Below are positions 32,005 through 43,402 of a stretch of DNA of 64,000 nucleotides, piece by piece. A program made the translations under genes and the position numbers. The notes under the pieces were generated by a model. That model was not told the DNA's origin and made no database searches. It worked only from the letters and a program-made list of their open reading frames with translations. The stretch covers positions 62,001 to 126,000 of the forward strand of contig NZ_LN555523.1 in NCBI RefSeq assembly GCF_900015215.1. Direction: 5' to 3'. This DNA is from Romboutsia ilealis. GTDB lineage: Bacteria > Bacillota > Clostridia > Peptostreptococcales > Peptostreptococcaceae. The number at the start of each line of letters is the position of its first letter. Position 1 is the first letter of the stretch.

Positions 32005-33975
32005 TTGGATTTTGAATTGAAGTCAGATTTTAAACCTACGGGAGATCAGCCACAAGCTATAAAATCTATAGTAAGTGCTATAAATAATAATGAAAAATAT
32101 TCTACATTATTAGGAGTTACAGGATCAGGAAAAACATTTACAATGGCAAATATAATACAAGAAGTAAAAATGCCAACTTTGATACTTGCTCATAATAAAA
32201 CTTTAGCAGCTCAACTTTATAGTGAGTTTAAGGAATTCTTTCCAGACAACGCAGTTGAATATTTTGTAAGCTATTACGATTATTATCAACCAGAAGCATA
32301 TGTTGCTCATAGTGATACATATATAGAAAAAGATGCAAGTATAAATGATGAAATTGATAAGCTACGTCATTCAGCAACCGCAGCAATACTAGAAAGAGAT
32401 GATGTAATAATAATATCATCTGTGTCTTGTATATATGGCTTAGGGGATCCAGAGGATTATAGAAAGCTTATGCTATCATTAAGGCCAGGAATGGAAAGGG
32501 ATAGAGATGATATTATAAAGAAATTAATAGAAATACAATATGAAAGAAATGATATAAATTTTACGCGTGGTACTTTCAGAGTAAGGGGAGATATATTAGA
32601 GATATTTCCAGCTAGTAATGATGAAAGAGCTATAAGAATTGAATTTTTTGGTGATGAAATAGATAGAATAACTGAAATAGATTATGTAACAGGAAAGATT
32701 GTAGGAACTAGAAATCATGTTGTTATTTTCCCTGCATCTCACTATGTAACAACTCCAGAGAGAGTTGAAAAAGCTGTTATTGAAATAGAAAAAGAGTTAG
32801 AGGAGAGAGTAAAAGCATTTAAAGATGATGATAAGCTATTAGAAGCTCAAAGAATAGAGCAGAGAACTAAATATGATATAGAAATGCTTAAAGAAATAGG
32901 ATTCTGCCAAGGTATAGAAAATTATTCAAGACATATAACAGGAAGAAAACCAGGAGAGAAGCCATATACATTAATGGACTTCTTCCCAGATGATTATTTA
33001 ATAATAATAGATGAATCACATGTAACGGTTCCTCAAGTTAGGGGCATGTATGCAGGAGATAAATCAAGAAAAGCATCGCTTATAGATAATGGATTTAGAT
33101 TACCTTCTGCTTATGATAACAGACCATTAAATTTTGATGAATTTGAAGAGAATATTAATCAAATACTATTTGTAACGGCTACACCAGGAGCTTATGAACT
33201 AGAGCACTCAACAACTATAGCAGAGCAGATAATAAGGCCAACGGGATTACTTGACCCTATTGTTGAGGTTAGACCTATAAATAATCAAATAGATGACTTA
33301 GTAGTTGAGATAAACAAGGTAATAGAAAAAGATGAAAGAGTTTTAATAACTACTCTTACTAAAAAAATGAGTGAAGATTTAACTAATTATTTAAAAGAAA
33401 TAGGAATTAAGGTCAAGTATTTACATTCAGATATAGATACTTTAGAAAGAGTAGAAATAATAAGAGATTTAAGACTTGGAAAGTTTGATGTATTAGTAGG
33501 TATAAACTTACTTAGAGAAGGTCTAGATATACCAGAGGTTTCTTTAGTTGCCATACTTGATGCAGATAAAGAAGGATTTTTACGTTCTGAGACGTCTTTG
33601 ATACAAACAATTGGTAGAGCAGCAAGAAATTCAGAGGGTAAGGTTATAATGTATGCAGATAAGATAACTAGATCGATGGAAAGTGCTATAACTGAGACAA
33701 AGAGAAGAAGAGAAATACAGATGCTATACAATGAAGAGCATAATATAACACCTACAACTATTAAGAAAAAAGTAAGAGATGCAATAGAAGCTACTGTAGT
33801 GGCAGATGAAGAAACTATTTATGGAATAAAAGAGACAAACAATATAGATGAGATCAAAGAAAATATAGCAGCACTTCAAGCTGAAATGATAGAAGCTGCA
33901 CAAAATCTACAATTTGAGAGAGCAGCAGAGCTTAGAGATAAAATAAAGCAACTTGAGGAAAGGATAAATAATTAG
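32005..33975 (+). CDS. uvrB: Excinuclease ABC subunit B
   Basis: 656 residues. Helicase-like damage-verifying subunit of nucleotide excision repair. Walker A GVTGSGKT (37-44), the DNA-clamping hairpin region ([11 protein letters not shown]), helicase motif DESHVT, motif [11 protein letters not shown], and a C-terminal UVR motif ([11 protein letters not shown]) that binds UvrC. A GTG at 31996 overlaps the AAGGAG site; the TTG at 32005 is correctly spaced and gives [15 protein letters not shown]. uvrA follows directly. Confidence 0.97.
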   Translation: MDFELKSDFKPTGDQPQAIKSIVSAINNNEKYSTLLGVTGSGKTFTMANIIQEVKMPTLILAHNKTLAAQLYSEFKEFFPDNAVEYFVSYYDYYQPEAYVAHSDTYIEKDASINDEIDKLRHSATAAILERDDVIIISSVSCIYGLGDPEDYRKLMLSLRPGMERDRDDIIKKLIEIQYERNDINFTRGTFRVRGDILEIFPASNDERAIRIEFFGDEIDRITEIDYVTGKIVGTRNHVVIFPASHYVTTPERVEKAVIEIEKELEERVKAFKDDDKLLEAQRIEQRTKYDIEMLKEIGFCQGIENYSRHITGRKPGEKPYTLMDFFPDDYLIIIDESHVTVPQVRGMYAGDKSRKASLIDNGFRLPSAYDNRPLNFDEFEENINQILFVTATPGAYELEHSTTIAEQIIRPTGLLDPIVEVRPINNQIDDLVVEINKVIEKDERVLITTLTKKMSEDLTNYLKEIGIKVKYLHSDIDTLERVEIIRDLRLGKFDVLVGINLLREGLDIPEVSLVAILDADKEGFLRSETSLIQTIGRAARNSEGKVIMYADKITRSMESAITETKRRREIQMLYNEEHNITPTTIKKKVRDAIEATVVADEETIYGIKETNNIDEIKENIAALQAEMIEAAQNLQFERAAELRDKIKQLEERINN

Positions 33976-36801
33976 ATGGAAGATAAAATCATAATAAAAG
34001 GTGCAAAAGAGCACAATCTAAAAAACGTAGACCTAGAACTTCCAAGAAATAAATTTATAGTATTTACCGGACTATCAGGTTCTGGTAAGTCATCATTAGC
34101 ATTTGATACTATATATGCAGAAGGACAAAGAAGATATGTAGAGAGTTTATCTGCATATGCTAGACAGTTTTTAGGACAAATGGAGAAACCAAATGTGGAA
34201 TATATAGAAGGATTATCTCCGGCTATATCTATAGACCAAAAGACAACATCTAAAAATCCACGTTCAACAGTAGGTACTGTTACAGAGATTTATGACTACT
34301 TAAGATTATTATTTGCTAGAGTAGGGGAAGTACACTGCTCTGTATGTGGAGAAAAAATAAGTCAAATGACTATACAAGAAATCGTAGATAAGATGATGGA
34401 GTTTCCTGAAAGAACAAAATTACAAATACTATCTCCAGTAGTAAGGGGGCAAAAGGGAACTCATAAAAAATTAATTGAAAACATCAAAAAAGAAGGCTTT
34501 GTTAGAATAAGAGTAAATGGAGAAAATTACGAAGTTACTGATGATATAGATTTAAGTAAAAATAAAAAGCATAATATAGAAGTTGTTGTAGATAGAATAG
34601 TAATAAAAGATGGTATAGAATCTAGACTTACAGATTCTATAGAAACTGCAGTTAAATTATCTGATGGACTTGTTATAGCTCAAATAATAGATGGAGAAGA
34701 AATACTTTATTCTACTAAATTTGCATGTCCAGAGCATGGAGTAGGAATAGAAGAATTATCTCCAAGAATGTTCTCATTCAATGCTCCATTTGGAGCTTGT
34801 GAGACTTGTAATGGACTTGGTGAAAGTAAGGAAGTTGATCCTAATTTAGTAATACCAAACAAAGACCTATCCATAAAACAAGGTGCAATAGCAGCATGGG
34901 GTTCAGTAGGAGTAAATGATGATACATATTATAGTAAAATGGTTCAAAGTTTAGCAAATCATTTTGGTGTATCAATAGAAACTCCAGTAAAGGATTTACC
35001 TGAAGAATTTGTACAAGAACTACTTTATGGAACTAATAACACTATTGTACAATTTGTATATGAATCAAAATATGGTGGTAGAAGAGAATATCAAGCATAT
35101 TTTGAAGGTGTTATACCTAATCTAACTAGAAGATATAATGAAACTAACTCAGAACATGCTAGAGATAAAATTGAAGAGTTCATGTCAGAAACTCCATGTC
35201 CAAAGTGTAAGGGAGCAAGGCTTAAAAAAGAGGTATTATCAGTTTTAGTAGATGGAAAAAATATAATGGATGTTACTGATTTTTCTGTTAATGAGCTTGT
35301 AGAATATATAGAAAACATAAACCTAAACGAAAAGCAAAAGTTTATAGCACATGAAATATTAAAAGAAATAAGAGGAAGAGCAATTTTCCTAAGAGACGTT
35401 GGTTTAGATTACTTAAATTTATCAAGAAAAGCAGGAACATTATCAGGAGGAGAAGCGCAGCGTATAAGGCTTGCCACTCAAATTGGTTCGGCTCTTGTTG
35501 GAGTTTTATATGTACTTGATGAGCCGAGTATAGGTCTTCATCAAAGAGATAATGACAGGCTTATAAAGACACTAAGACATTTAACTGATATTGGAAATAC
35601 TCTTATAGTTGTAGAACATGATGAAGATACAATGAGAGAATGTGATTATATAGTTGATATTGGGCCAGGTGCAGGAGTTCATGGAGGACAAATAGTTGCT
35701 CAAGGAACTTTAGATGAAATATTAGATAATCCAAACTCTATAACAGGTCAATATTTAAGTGGAAAAAAAGAAATACACATACCAAAAACGACTAGAGAAG
35801 GAAATGGAAACTTTATAGAAATAGTTAAAGCAAATGAAAATAACTTAAAAAATATAAATGTAAAATTCCCTCTAGGTAAATTTACTTGTATAACTGGAGT
35901 GTCAGGGTCAGGGAAAAGTACATTAATAAATGATATATTATATAAAGGTATAGCAAGTAAAATAAATAGACTTAGAGATAGACCAGGAAAACATAAAGAA
36001 ATAAAAGGTATAGATAATATAGATAAAATAATCAATATAGACCAAAGTCCAATAGGAAGAACGCCTCGTTCTAATCCAGCAACATATACTGGTGTATTTG
36101 ATATGATAAGAGATTTATTTGCATCAACTAATGAAGCAAAAGCTAGAGGATATCAAAAAGGTAGATTTAGCTTCAATGTAAAAGGTGGTAGATGTGAAGC
36201 TTGTAAAGGCGATGGTATAATAAAAATAGAAATGCACTTCTTACCAGATGTTTATGTACCTTGTGAAGTGTGTAAAGGAGAAAGATATAATAGAGAAACT
36301 TTACAAGTTAAATATAAGGATAAAACAATAGCAGATGTATTAGATATGAATGTAGAAGAGGCTCTTAAATTCTTTGAAAATATACCTAATATAAAGAGAA
36401 AATTAGAAACATTAATGGATGTTGGACTTTCATATATTAAGTTAGGACAACCATCAACTCAGCTATCAGGAGGAGAAGCACAAAGAATAAAACTAGCTAC
36501 AGAACTTAGTAAAAGACCAACAGGAAAGACTTTATATATATTAGATGAACCAACAACAGGTCTTCATATGGCTGATGTAGATAAGTTAATTCAAGTTCTT
36601 CAAAAATTAGCTGATACAGGAAATAGTATAGTAGTTATAGAACATAACTTAGATGTAATAAAGACTTGTGACTATATAATTGATTTAGGTCCAGAGGGTG
36701 GAGATAAAGGCGGTAAGATAGTTGCTACTGGAACTCCAGAAGAAGTTTCTAAGGTTGAAGGTTCTTATACAGGAAAGTTCTTAAAGAAATATTTTGAATA
36801 G
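33976..36801 (+). CDS. uvrA: Excinuclease ABC subunit A
   Basis: 941 residues. Damage-recognition ATPase with two ABC modules. Walker A motifs are GLSGSGKSS near residue 31 and GVSGSGKST near residue 640; both LSGGEAQRI signatures are present. Zinc ligands are visible as CETCNG-type pairs, CPKCKG, and CEACKG with CEVCKG. Length is normal. The ATG abuts the uvrB stop, so the two are coupled and should share the SOS promoter. A terminator follows. Confidence 0.98.
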   Translation: MEDKIIIKGAKEHNLKNVDLELPRNKFIVFTGLSGSGKSSLAFDTIYAEGQRRYVESLSAYARQFLGQMEKPNVEYIEGLSPAISIDQKTTSKNPRSTVGTVTEIYDYLRLLFARVGEVHCSVCGEKISQMTIQEIVDKMMEFPERTKLQILSPVVRGQKGTHKKLIENIKKEGFVRIRVNGENYEVTDDIDLSKNKKHNIEVVVDRIVIKDGIESRLTDSIETAVKLSDGLVIAQIIDGEEILYSTKFACPEHGVGIEELSPRMFSFNAPFGACETCNGLGESKEVDPNLVIPNKDLSIKQGAIAAWGSVGVNDDTYYSKMVQSLANHFGVSIETPVKDLPEEFVQELLYGTNNTIVQFVYESKYGGRREYQAYFEGVIPNLTRRYNETNSEHARDKIEEFMSETPCPKCKGARLKKEVLSVLVDGKNIMDVTDFSVNELVEYIENINLNEKQKFIAHEILKEIRGRAIFLRDVGLDYLNLSRKAGTLSGGEAQRIRLATQIGSALVGVLYVLDEPSIGLHQRDNDRLIKTLRHLTDIGNTLIVVEHDEDTMRECDYIVDIGPGAGVHGGQIVAQGTLDEILDNPNSITGQYLSGKKEIHIPKTTREGNGNFIEIVKANENNLKNINVKFPLGKFTCITGVSGSGKSTLINDILYKGIASKINRLRDRPGKHKEIKGIDNIDKIINIDQSPIGRTPRSNPATYTGVFDMIRDLFASTNEAKARGYQKGRFSFNVKGGRCEACKGDGIIKIEMHFLPDVYVPCEVCKGERYNRETLQVKYKDKTIADVLDMNVEEALKFFENIPNIKRKLETLMDVGLSYIKLGQPSTQLSGGEAQRIKLATELSKRPTGKTLYILDEPTTGLHMADVDKLIQVLQKLADTGNSIVVIEHNLDVIKTCDYIIDLGPEGGDKGGKIVATGTPEEVSKVEGSYTGKFLKKYFE

Positions 36802-36806
36802 ATTTA

Positions 36807-36844
36807 AAAATCCATATCTATTAATTGGATATGGATTTTATTTA
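36807..36844 (+). terminator. Terminator of uvrBA
   Basis: AAAATCCATATC (36807-36818) with GATATGGATTTT (36828-36839), then ATTT. It starts 5 bases after the uvrA stop. Confidence 0.88.
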
Positions 36845-37031
36845 AAATAAAAGTTCAACCTGAGGTAGCTTAAAGTTGGTGAACTTCAGATGATGGTTAA
36901 GTAGATATAACTATATTAAGTTCTGATTATGTTGATAAGTAGAAAGATAGTAAAGTATTTCATACTAGACATGTATCAAGTATATTCATGTTATATATAA
37001 ATCATGGAAATAATAAATAACAAGTAAATAG
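36845..37031. other. Gene-free segment between two terminators
   Basis: No open frame with a ribosome site is visible in these 187 bases. A partial inverted repeat (GTTCAACC near 36853 with GGTGAAC near 36877) lies at the left, and a second terminator closes the right side. It could encode a small RNA or be the remains of a lost gene. Confidence 0.35.
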
Positions 37032-37076
37032 AAGAGATACCTTAAATATAATAAATGTATTTGAAGTATCTCTTTA
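37032..37076 (+). terminator. Second terminator upstream of uvrC
   Basis: AAGAGATAC (37032-37040) with GTATCTCTT, extended by a partly paired inner stem, followed by TATTTCGTTTTT. No protein gene ends just before it. Confidence 0.7.
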
Positions 37077-37162
37077 TTTCGTTTTTATACAATTATATTT
37101 TATAAATTACAGATAATTATGGGTATAATTAAGATATAACTATAATATTGGAGGTAAAATAA

Positions 37163-38977
37163 TTGTTTGACATACAGGAACATTTAAAGCAGCTACCAGC
37201 AGAGCCTGGAGTTTACTTAATGAAAGATAAATTTGACAATATAATATATGTAGGGAAAGCAAAAGTATTAAAAAATAGAGTTAGACAATACTTTCAATCT
37301 TCAAAAAATCATTCATCTAAAGTAAAATCTATGGTAAAAAATATTGATAAATTTGAATATATAATTACAGACTCAGAATTAGAAGCACTAATATTAGAAT
37401 GTAACTTAATAAAAAAATATAAGCCAAAGTATAATGTTTTACTACGAGATGATAAAACTTATCCATATATAAAGATAACAACTAATGAAGACTTTCCAAG
37501 AGTATTAAAGGTTAGAAAAGTTATAAAAGACAAAGCTAAATATTTTGGGCCTTATACTAATACAACAGCAGTCAATGATACATTAGATATAATAAAAAAT
37601 ACATATCCCATAAGAACTTGTAATGTAGATATAGAAAGAGCTATAAAAACTAATATGAGGCCTTGTTTAAACTTACATATAAAAAGATGTGTAGGGCCTT
37701 GCACAGGGAATATTACTAAAGAAGAGTACAATAAAATGATAGAAGAAATAATACTATTTCTATCTGGAAAAGAAGAAAAGTTAATTGATATATTAAAAGA
37801 AAAAATGAATAAATGTGCAATGGACTTTAATTTTGAAGAAGCAGCAATATACAGAGATAAAATAAAGAGCCTAGAAGATATGATGGAAAAGCAAAAAATA
37901 GATACATCTACATCAGACTTAAATCAAGATGTTATTGCAATGGCAAGAGCACATGACGAAGCTTGTGTTCAAGTTTTCTTTGTAAGGAATGGAAAAATAG
38001 TAGGGAGAGAGCATTTTATATTAGAAGGGGTTATGGATAGTACAAGAGAATCAATACTTGGATCATTTGTTAAGCAATTTTATATGGAACAAGAATATGT
38101 GCCTAAGGAAATAATAATAGAAGATGAAATAGAAGATAGTTTTATATTATCAGAATGGTTATCTTCAAAAAAAGGTCAAAAGGTAATTATAAGAGTACCT
38201 CAGAAGGGTGAAAAGAAAAGCTTAATTGAAATGGTAAGAAAAAATGCGATAGAATATTTAGAAAAGTTTTCAGATATGAATAAAAGAAAGTATGAAAAGA
38301 GTATAGGTGCATTAGAAGAATTAAAGCAAATATTAAACCTAGACAATATACCAAATAGGATAGAATCTTTTGATATATCAAATATTCAAGGGGTAGATTC
38401 TATTGGATCTATGGTTGTATTTACAAATGGTAAAAAAGATAAAAAAGAATATAGAAGATATAAAATAAAAACTGTAATAGGTCCTAATGATTATGATTCT
38501 ATGGCCGAGATAGTTGAAAGAAGATTAAAATATGGAGATTTTCCAGATTTAATGTTATTAGATGGAGGAAAAGGTCAGGTTAGTGCTGTAAAAAAGGTTT
38601 TAAATAAGTATAATGTAGAAATACCTCTTTGGGGAATGTATAAAGACGATAAACATAGAACAAAGGGACTTATTTCCCAGGAAAAGGAGATAGAACTAGA
38701 TAGAACTTCTAATTTGTATAGATTTGTCGCAAGTATTCAAGAAGAAGTACATAATTATGCTATATCCTATCATAGAAGTCTTAGAAACAAATCTTTGACA
38801 AAATCTGAATTAGATGATATACAAGGTATAGGGGAAAAAAGAAAAAAGGCACTATTAAATCATTTTAAAGATATAGAAGCTATAAAAAAAGCAACCTTTG
38901 AAGAATTATTAGAGGTAGAAGGCATGAATAAAGCATCTAGTGAAAGTGTTTATAAATATTTTAGAAAGGGAAAGTAA
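37163..38977 (+). CDS. uvrC: Excinuclease ABC subunit C
   Basis: 604 residues. N-terminal GIY-YIG nuclease (PGVYLMKDKFDNIIYVGKAK), UVR motif (FNFEEAAIYRDKI, about 207-240), a C-terminal RNase H-like nuclease domain (IESFDISNIQGVDSIGSMV, then LLDGGKGQVSA) and a helix-hairpin-helix end (DIQGIGEKRKKALL). It makes both incisions with UvrB. The TTG start at 37163 follows GGAGGTA by 6 bases. hprK follows after 8 bases. Confidence 0.97.
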   Translation: MFDIQEHLKQLPAEPGVYLMKDKFDNIIYVGKAKVLKNRVRQYFQSSKNHSSKVKSMVKNIDKFEYIITDSELEALILECNLIKKYKPKYNVLLRDDKTYPYIKITTNEDFPRVLKVRKVIKDKAKYFGPYTNTTAVNDTLDIIKNTYPIRTCNVDIERAIKTNMRPCLNLHIKRCVGPCTGNITKEEYNKMIEEIILFLSGKEEKLIDILKEKMNKCAMDFNFEEAAIYRDKIKSLEDMMEKQKIDTSTSDLNQDVIAMARAHDEACVQVFFVRNGKIVGREHFILEGVMDSTRESILGSFVKQFYMEQEYVPKEIIIEDEIEDSFILSEWLSSKKGQKVIIRVPQKGEKKSLIEMVRKNAIEYLEKFSDMNKRKYEKSIGALEELKQILNLDNIPNRIESFDISNIQGVDSIGSMVVFTNGKKDKKEYRRYKIKTVIGPNDYDSMAEIVERRLKYGDFPDLMLLDGGKGQVSAVKKVLNKYNVEIPLWGMYKDDKHRTKGLISQEKEIELDRTSNLYRFVASIQEEVHNYAISYHRSLRNKSLTKSELDDIQGIGEKRKKALLNHFKDIEAIKKATFEELLEVEGMNKASSESVYKYFRKGK

Positions 38978-38985
38978 AATAAGAC

Positions 38986-39915
38986 ATGAGTTCAAGTGAA
39001 AGAGTATCTATAAGAGAGATAGTAAGAGACTTAGATTTAAAAGTAGTATATATGCCTGAGAATAAAGATTATTACGTTTATTCTCAAGATATAAATAGAC
39101 CTGGCTTGCAATTTGCAGGATATTTTGAAGATTTTGCTTATGAAAGAATACAAATAGTCGGCAAAACAGAGTATAACTATTTTAGTTATATAGATGAGCA
39201 AAAAAGAAGAGAAGTATTAGATAAGTTTTTTGCATATGAAATACCTGTATTAATAGTATCTAGAAATTTAGAAGTAAAACCAGATGTTATAGAATTTGCA
39301 AAAAAATATGATAGAATAGTATTAAGTACAAAAAGAAATACAACAAGACTTGTAAATAGATTATCAAATTATTTAGATAACAAACTAGCTCCTCAGACTA
39401 CAATACATGGGGTTTTAGTTGATATATATGGCATTGGCGTACTTATAAAAGGTGAGAGTAGTATAGGAAAATCTGAAACTGCATTAGAGTTAATTCAAAG
39501 AGGTCATAGACTTGTTGCTGACGATGCTGTGGAAATTAGAAAATTAGATGATAGTATGTTAGTTGGTCAAGCTCCAGAGTTATTAAGACACTTTATGGAG
39601 ATTAGAGGGCTTGGAATTATAGATGTAAAGAGTTTATATGGAGTAGGCGCAACTAAAACATCTAAAATGATAGATTTAGTTATTAATCTAGAAGGTTGGG
39701 ATGAAAATAAATACTATGATAGATTAGGGCTAGATAGAGAATATGAGCAAATATTGGGTGTAAATATAGAAAAGCTTGTAGTTCCTGTTAAACCAGGAAG
39801 AAATACATCTATGGTTTTAGAGGTTGCAGCTATGAATTATAGACAAAGAGGCATGGGTTATGATTCTGCACATGAATTTACTAAAAAGTTATCTCAGTTA
39901 ATAGATAATAAATAA
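38986..39915 (+). CDS. hprK: HPr kinase/phosphorylase
   Basis: 309 residues. Phosphorylates HPr (and Crh) on serine, the central signal of carbon catabolite repression in Firmicutes. P-loop GESSIGKS is at 156-163, followed by the family signature MEIRGLGIIDVKSLYG. The N-terminal domain (1-130) is the regulatory half. It lies 8 bases after uvrC and is probably co-transcribed with it. The HPr gene itself is not in this window. Confidence 0.97.
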   Translation: MSSSERVSIREIVRDLDLKVVYMPENKDYYVYSQDINRPGLQFAGYFEDFAYERIQIVGKTEYNYFSYIDEQKRREVLDKFFAYEIPVLIVSRNLEVKPDVIEFAKKYDRIVLSTKRNTTRLVNRLSNYLDNKLAPQTTIHGVLVDIYGIGVLIKGESSIGKSETALELIQRGHRLVADDAVEIRKLDDSMLVGQAPELLRHFMEIRGLGIIDVKSLYGVGATKTSKMIDLVINLEGWDENKYYDRLGLDREYEQILGVNIEKLVVPVKPGRNTSMVLEVAAMNYRQRGMGYDSAHEFTKKLSQLIDNK

Positions 39916-39950
39916 AATTTGTTTGATTTGAGCTATTGTATGGAATAAAT

Positions 39951-39990
39951 AAAGCCTCTAAATTTTGAATTATTCATTTAGAGGCTTTTA
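39951..39990 (+). terminator. Bidirectional terminator after hprK
   Basis: AAAGCCTCTAAAT (39951-39963) with ATTTAGAGGCTTT, then TATATTAATTTTTTT. It lies between hprK and the convergent NuoE-type gene. Confidence 0.88.
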
Positions 39991-40144
39991 TATTAATTTT
40001 TTTATATTCGATTTATTGTGATTTTTCGTATATACGAATATAAATGGTTAAGTTTTAACATATCAGTAAAATCTTTTAATTAGATTTATTTTATTCATAA
40101 TTTTTACCCCTTAACTGCTTAAAAATTTAATAGAAAATTTAAAT

Positions 40145-40645
40145 TTATATAGTGGTATTTTCTAATGATTTATAATAATCTAAAACATCATTAACTTGCT
40201 CTGGCTTGAATTGACCATATACTTTACTGTTTACCACCACAACCGGTGCAAGTCCACATGCTCCAACACATCTTAATCCATCTAATGAGAATAAAAGATC
40301 CTTAGAAGTTTGACCAGCCTTTATTCCAAGTTGTTTTTCAAATTCATATAGTATTTTATCTGCCCCTTTAGCAAAGCAAACTGCCCCTAAACACACACTT
40401 ATTTTATATTTTCCTTTAGGTTCAGTAGTGAAATAAGAATAAAAGTTTACAATGCTATAAACTTTAGCTGATGCAATATTTAATCTTTTAGAAATATAAA
40501 GTTGAACTTCTTTAGGAAGATATCCAAATATACCTTGTGCATGATGTAATACTTGAATTAAAGAACTATCTTTATTTTCAAGAGAATCAATAAAAGTATC
40601 TAGTTGATCGAATAATTGTTTGTTATGTAAGTAGAAATCATACAT
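40145..40645 (-). CDS. NuoE/HymA-type [2Fe-2S] thioredoxin-like protein
   Basis: 166 residues matching the 24-kDa NADH dehydrogenase / electron-bifurcating hydrogenase subunit. An N-terminal helical part (VLHHAQGIFGYLPKEVQ) is followed by a thioredoxin-like fold. The four cluster ligands are the two cysteines of VCLGAVCFAKGA and the two of LRCVGACGLAP. The ATG at 40645 follows AAGGAGGA by about 5 bases; an upstream extension to 40684 lacks a site. No NuoF-like or hydrogenase subunit is adjacent, so its electron partner must be encoded elsewhere or is lost. Confidence 0.9.
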   Translation of the reverse strand: MYDFYLHNKQLFDQLDTFIDSLENKDSSLIQVLHHAQGIFGYLPKEVQLYISKRLNIASAKVYSIVNFYSYFTTEPKGKYKISVCLGAVCFAKGADKILYEFEKQLGIKAGQTSKDLLFSLDGLRCVGACGLAPVVVVNSKVYGQFKPEQVNDVLDYYKSLENTTI

Positions 40646-40867
40646 ATAAATCCTCCTTTTAAATTTTAAATTAATTTTAATCATTATCTTAATGCAATAA
40701 AAATAGATTAAAATTTTATGAGTACATATAAATTTAAGACTAAAAATATGAAATATTATATGATAAAGTTGAAATGCTTATTGTTAGATTTAAGAATTCA
40801 TTTTTAACTAAAATATTATAGTATATAAAATTAAATATACAAAATTCAACAAACTAATATAAAAAAA

Positions 40868-40928
40868 TAACAATAAAGGGAAAACTAAAAAAATAATAAT
40901 ACTTTAAAAGTAAATCCCTTATTATTGA
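40868..40928 (-). terminator. Terminator of the cardiolipin synthase gene (minus strand)
   Basis: On the minus strand CAATAATAAGGGA pairs with TCCCTTTATTGTT across a loop of about 30 bases, followed by ATTTTTTTAT. It directly follows the cls stop. Confidence 0.75.
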
Positions 40929-40930
40929 TT

Positions 40931-42412
40931 TTATAGTATAGGAGAAAGTAATCTAGATATAGATTCTTTAAGCCTCATATAACGAGATCTAGAATTATAT
41001 GTATCTAATGTTATTTCCTTAGATTTTAAAATATCATTTTCAAATATAGCTCTTTGTTTCTTTGCGACCTGTGAAGAATACATAAATGCATTTATTTCAA
41101 AATTAAGTTCAAAACTTCTAATATCAAAATTTGCAGTTCCGATAGAACATACGCAGTCATCTACAACTATAGTCTTAGCATGTAGAAATGCATTGTGATC
41201 ATAATTAAAAAGTTTAGCACCATACTTCAGAAGTTCACCTGCATATGAAGAGGATGCCCAATAAACAAAAGGATGATCAGGTTTAGACGGAATCATTATT
41301 CTTACATCGACACCTGAAAAACAAGCTATTTTTAATGCATCTGTAAGGGTTTTATCTAAGATAAAGTAAGGGGTCTGTATATAAATGTATTTTTTGGCTT
41401 TTTGTATCATTTTTATATAACCATACTTAATCTCATCTAATTCAGTACTATCAGGACCACTAGATACTATTTGCATACCTATATTTTTACATGCATCAGA
41501 ATTAGATAATCTTACAGTTTTATTTTCAAAGTATTTATCTAAATCTAAGTCTTCTTTAGTTGTATATCTCCAATCTAGTATAAATCGTATATTAAGATCT
41601 TTAACAGAATCTCCAGTAATTTTTAAGTGCGTATCTCTCCAATATCCAAACTTAGGATCTTTACCTAGGTATTCATCTCCTATATTATTTCCACCAATAA
41701 ATCCAACTTTGCTATCTATTACAACTATCTTTCGGTGATTTCTGTAGTTAAGGTTAAAGTTTATAATTTTCATAAAAGAAGGGAAAAATGCACCAACTTT
41801 TACACCTGCTTTTTTTAATTTGTGGATAGATTTATCACTTAATAATCTACTACCTACAGCATCGTATAATAGTCTAACTTCAACACCATTTTGAACTTTA
41901 TCTATTAAGATATCTATTATTTTATTTCCTATTTCATCATCTTTAAAAATATAAAATTGTATATTTATATGATGTTTAGCTTTTTTTAACTCATCTAATA
42001 ACGACTCAAAGAAGTCATTTGGTTCAGGGAAAAGTTCTACATCATTATTAGTTGTAAAGTGAGAATTATTTGAATTAGCCAAAGCATATATCATATCTTT
42101 ATACTCAATTAAATTTGGTTCTAGATTATCATTACGATCTAATTTAATTTGAGTATCTATTATATTTTCCTTTAAAATTTTATCTTCAGTTTCTTTAATT
42201 TTAAACATATTATTTTTAGAAATACCTCTACCGAAGGATATATATAATATACAACCTATAGCTGGAGCGGTTAGTAAAACAAGAACCCATGCAACAGTAG
42301 CTTCAGTACTCCTTTTTTCCCTAAAAATTAAATTTATAATTGATAAGAAATTGATTATATGTATCATGGTAACTAAAATTTCATACCAAGATTCTTTAAT
42401 AAAGTTATGCAT
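40931..42412 (-). CDS. cls: Cardiolipin synthase
   Basis: 493 residues. Two N-terminal membrane helices (about 12-60) are followed by two phospholipase D domains with HKD motifs: HRKIVVIDSKVGFIGG and HAKTIVVDDCVCSIGT. It condenses two phosphatidylglycerol molecules to cardiolipin at the membrane. An ATG at 42427 lies on top of the ribosome site; the ATG at 42412 follows GGAGGT by 7 bases. The gene is a single-gene unit with terminators on both sides. Confidence 0.96.
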   Translation of the reverse strand: MHNFIKESWYEILVTMIHIINFLSIINLIFREKRSTEATVAWVLVLLTAPAIGCILYISFGRGISKNNMFKIKETEDKILKENIIDTQIKLDRNDNLEPNLIEYKDMIYALANSNNSHFTTNNDVELFPEPNDFFESLLDELKKAKHHINIQFYIFKDDEIGNKIIDILIDKVQNGVEVRLLYDAVGSRLLSDKSIHKLKKAGVKVGAFFPSFMKIINFNLNYRNHRKIVVIDSKVGFIGGNNIGDEYLGKDPKFGYWRDTHLKITGDSVKDLNIRFILDWRYTTKEDLDLDKYFENKTVRLSNSDACKNIGMQIVSSGPDSTELDEIKYGYIKMIQKAKKYIYIQTPYFILDKTLTDALKIACFSGVDVRIMIPSKPDHPFVYWASSSYAGELLKYGAKLFNYDHNAFLHAKTIVVDDCVCSIGTANFDIRSFELNFEINAFMYSSQVAKKQRAIFENDILKSKEITLDTYNSRSRYMRLKESISRLLSPIL

Positions 42413-42470
42413 AATTAAAACCTCCATTCACCTAGCTTATTATATAGTATAAATATTAACTCAATATAAA

Positions 42471-42508
42471 TAAAGAGGTTGGACTAATATTTTAGAACAA
42501 CCTCTTTA
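42471..42508. terminator. Terminator between cls and the minus-strand FNT channel gene
   Basis: TAAAGAGGTTG (42471-42481) with CAACCTCTTTA (42498-42508). On the minus strand it follows the FNT gene by about 25 bases. Confidence 0.85.
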
Positions 42509-42532
42509 TTTATATTATATTTGGTAAATAGA

Positions 42533-43402
42533 CTATGCAGTCTTTTTTACATTAACAGAATCTTCTTTTTTATTAACGAATAAGAAGTAGTAAACTCCTG
42601 CAACAAATATTGCACCACCTAATATATTACCTATAGTAACAGGTATTAAATTGTTTATAAATATATTAGGTAAGTTTATAACAGAAGCATCAGCAACAGT
42701 TTTATGAGCTGCTTCTAAGAATGCAGGATTTGTTTTAGCGAATAAACCAGCAAATAAGTATCCCATGTTAGCAACACTATGCTCGTATCCAGCACATACG
42801 AATAAGAATATTCCGAAGAAACTAGTTAAAATTTTTCCAGGTACATCTTTAGCTCCATAAGTCATCCATACAGTAGCACATACAATCCAGTTACATAATA
42901 GACCAGAAGCTATAGCAGATACCCAACTGAATCCTAATTTACCGATAGCATTTTTTACTACAACACCACCATATAAACCATTACTCCAATCAAATACACC
43001 TGATAAACTTACAAGGTATGCTACTAAAACAGCACCACAAAGATTTCCGATCCAAACTAAAGCCCAGTTTTTAAAAGCTTGGCCCCAAGTTACTCTTTTC
43101 TTTAAAGCAGCAAGAGTTATTAATATGTTACCTGTAAATAAGTCTGCACCAGCTATTAGTACAAAAATAAGACCTGCAGGGAACATAAGACCTGCAACCA
43201 TTTTACCTAAACCATAAGTATCAGGATTTGCTAATAAGTTGTAAGCTGCAGCAACTGATCCTAATGCACCGAATACTATATATGCACCAGCTAAGAATGC
43301 AGATGCTAGAACTTTTTTGTTTGGCGTAGTAGCCTTTTTAACACCAGCTTCAATAGTATATTCAGCTATTTCAGCAGGCATAAGCATTTTTTTATCTGCC
43401 AT
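42533..43402 (-). CDS. Formate/nitrite transporter (FNT) family channel
   Basis: 289 residues with six predicted membrane helices. FNT hallmarks: the first pore loop (GALGSVAAAYNLL), MFPAGLIFVLIAGADLFTGN, and the second signature VCAGYEHSVANMGYLF with the central histidine. FNT pentamers pass formate, nitrite, lactate or hydrosulfide; the substrate cannot be read from sequence alone. AAGGAGG lies ahead of the ATG. It is divergent from a second FNT gene across 270 bases. A few lysines at the C-terminus are the only soluble tail. Confidence 0.95.
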   Translation of the reverse strand: MADKKMLMPAEIAEYTIEAGVKKATTPNKKVLASAFLAGAYIVFGALGSVAAAYNLLANPDTYGLGKMVAGLMFPAGLIFVLIAGADLFTGNILITLAALKKRVTWGQAFKNWALVWIGNLCGAVLVAYLVSLSGVFDWSNGLYGGVVVKNAIGKLGFSWVSAIASGLLCNWIVCATVWMTYGAKDVPGKILTSFFGIFLFVCAGYEHSVANMGYLFAGLFAKTNPAFLEAAHKTVADASVINLPNIFINNLIPVTIGNILGGAIFVAGVYYFLFVNKKEDSVNVKKTA

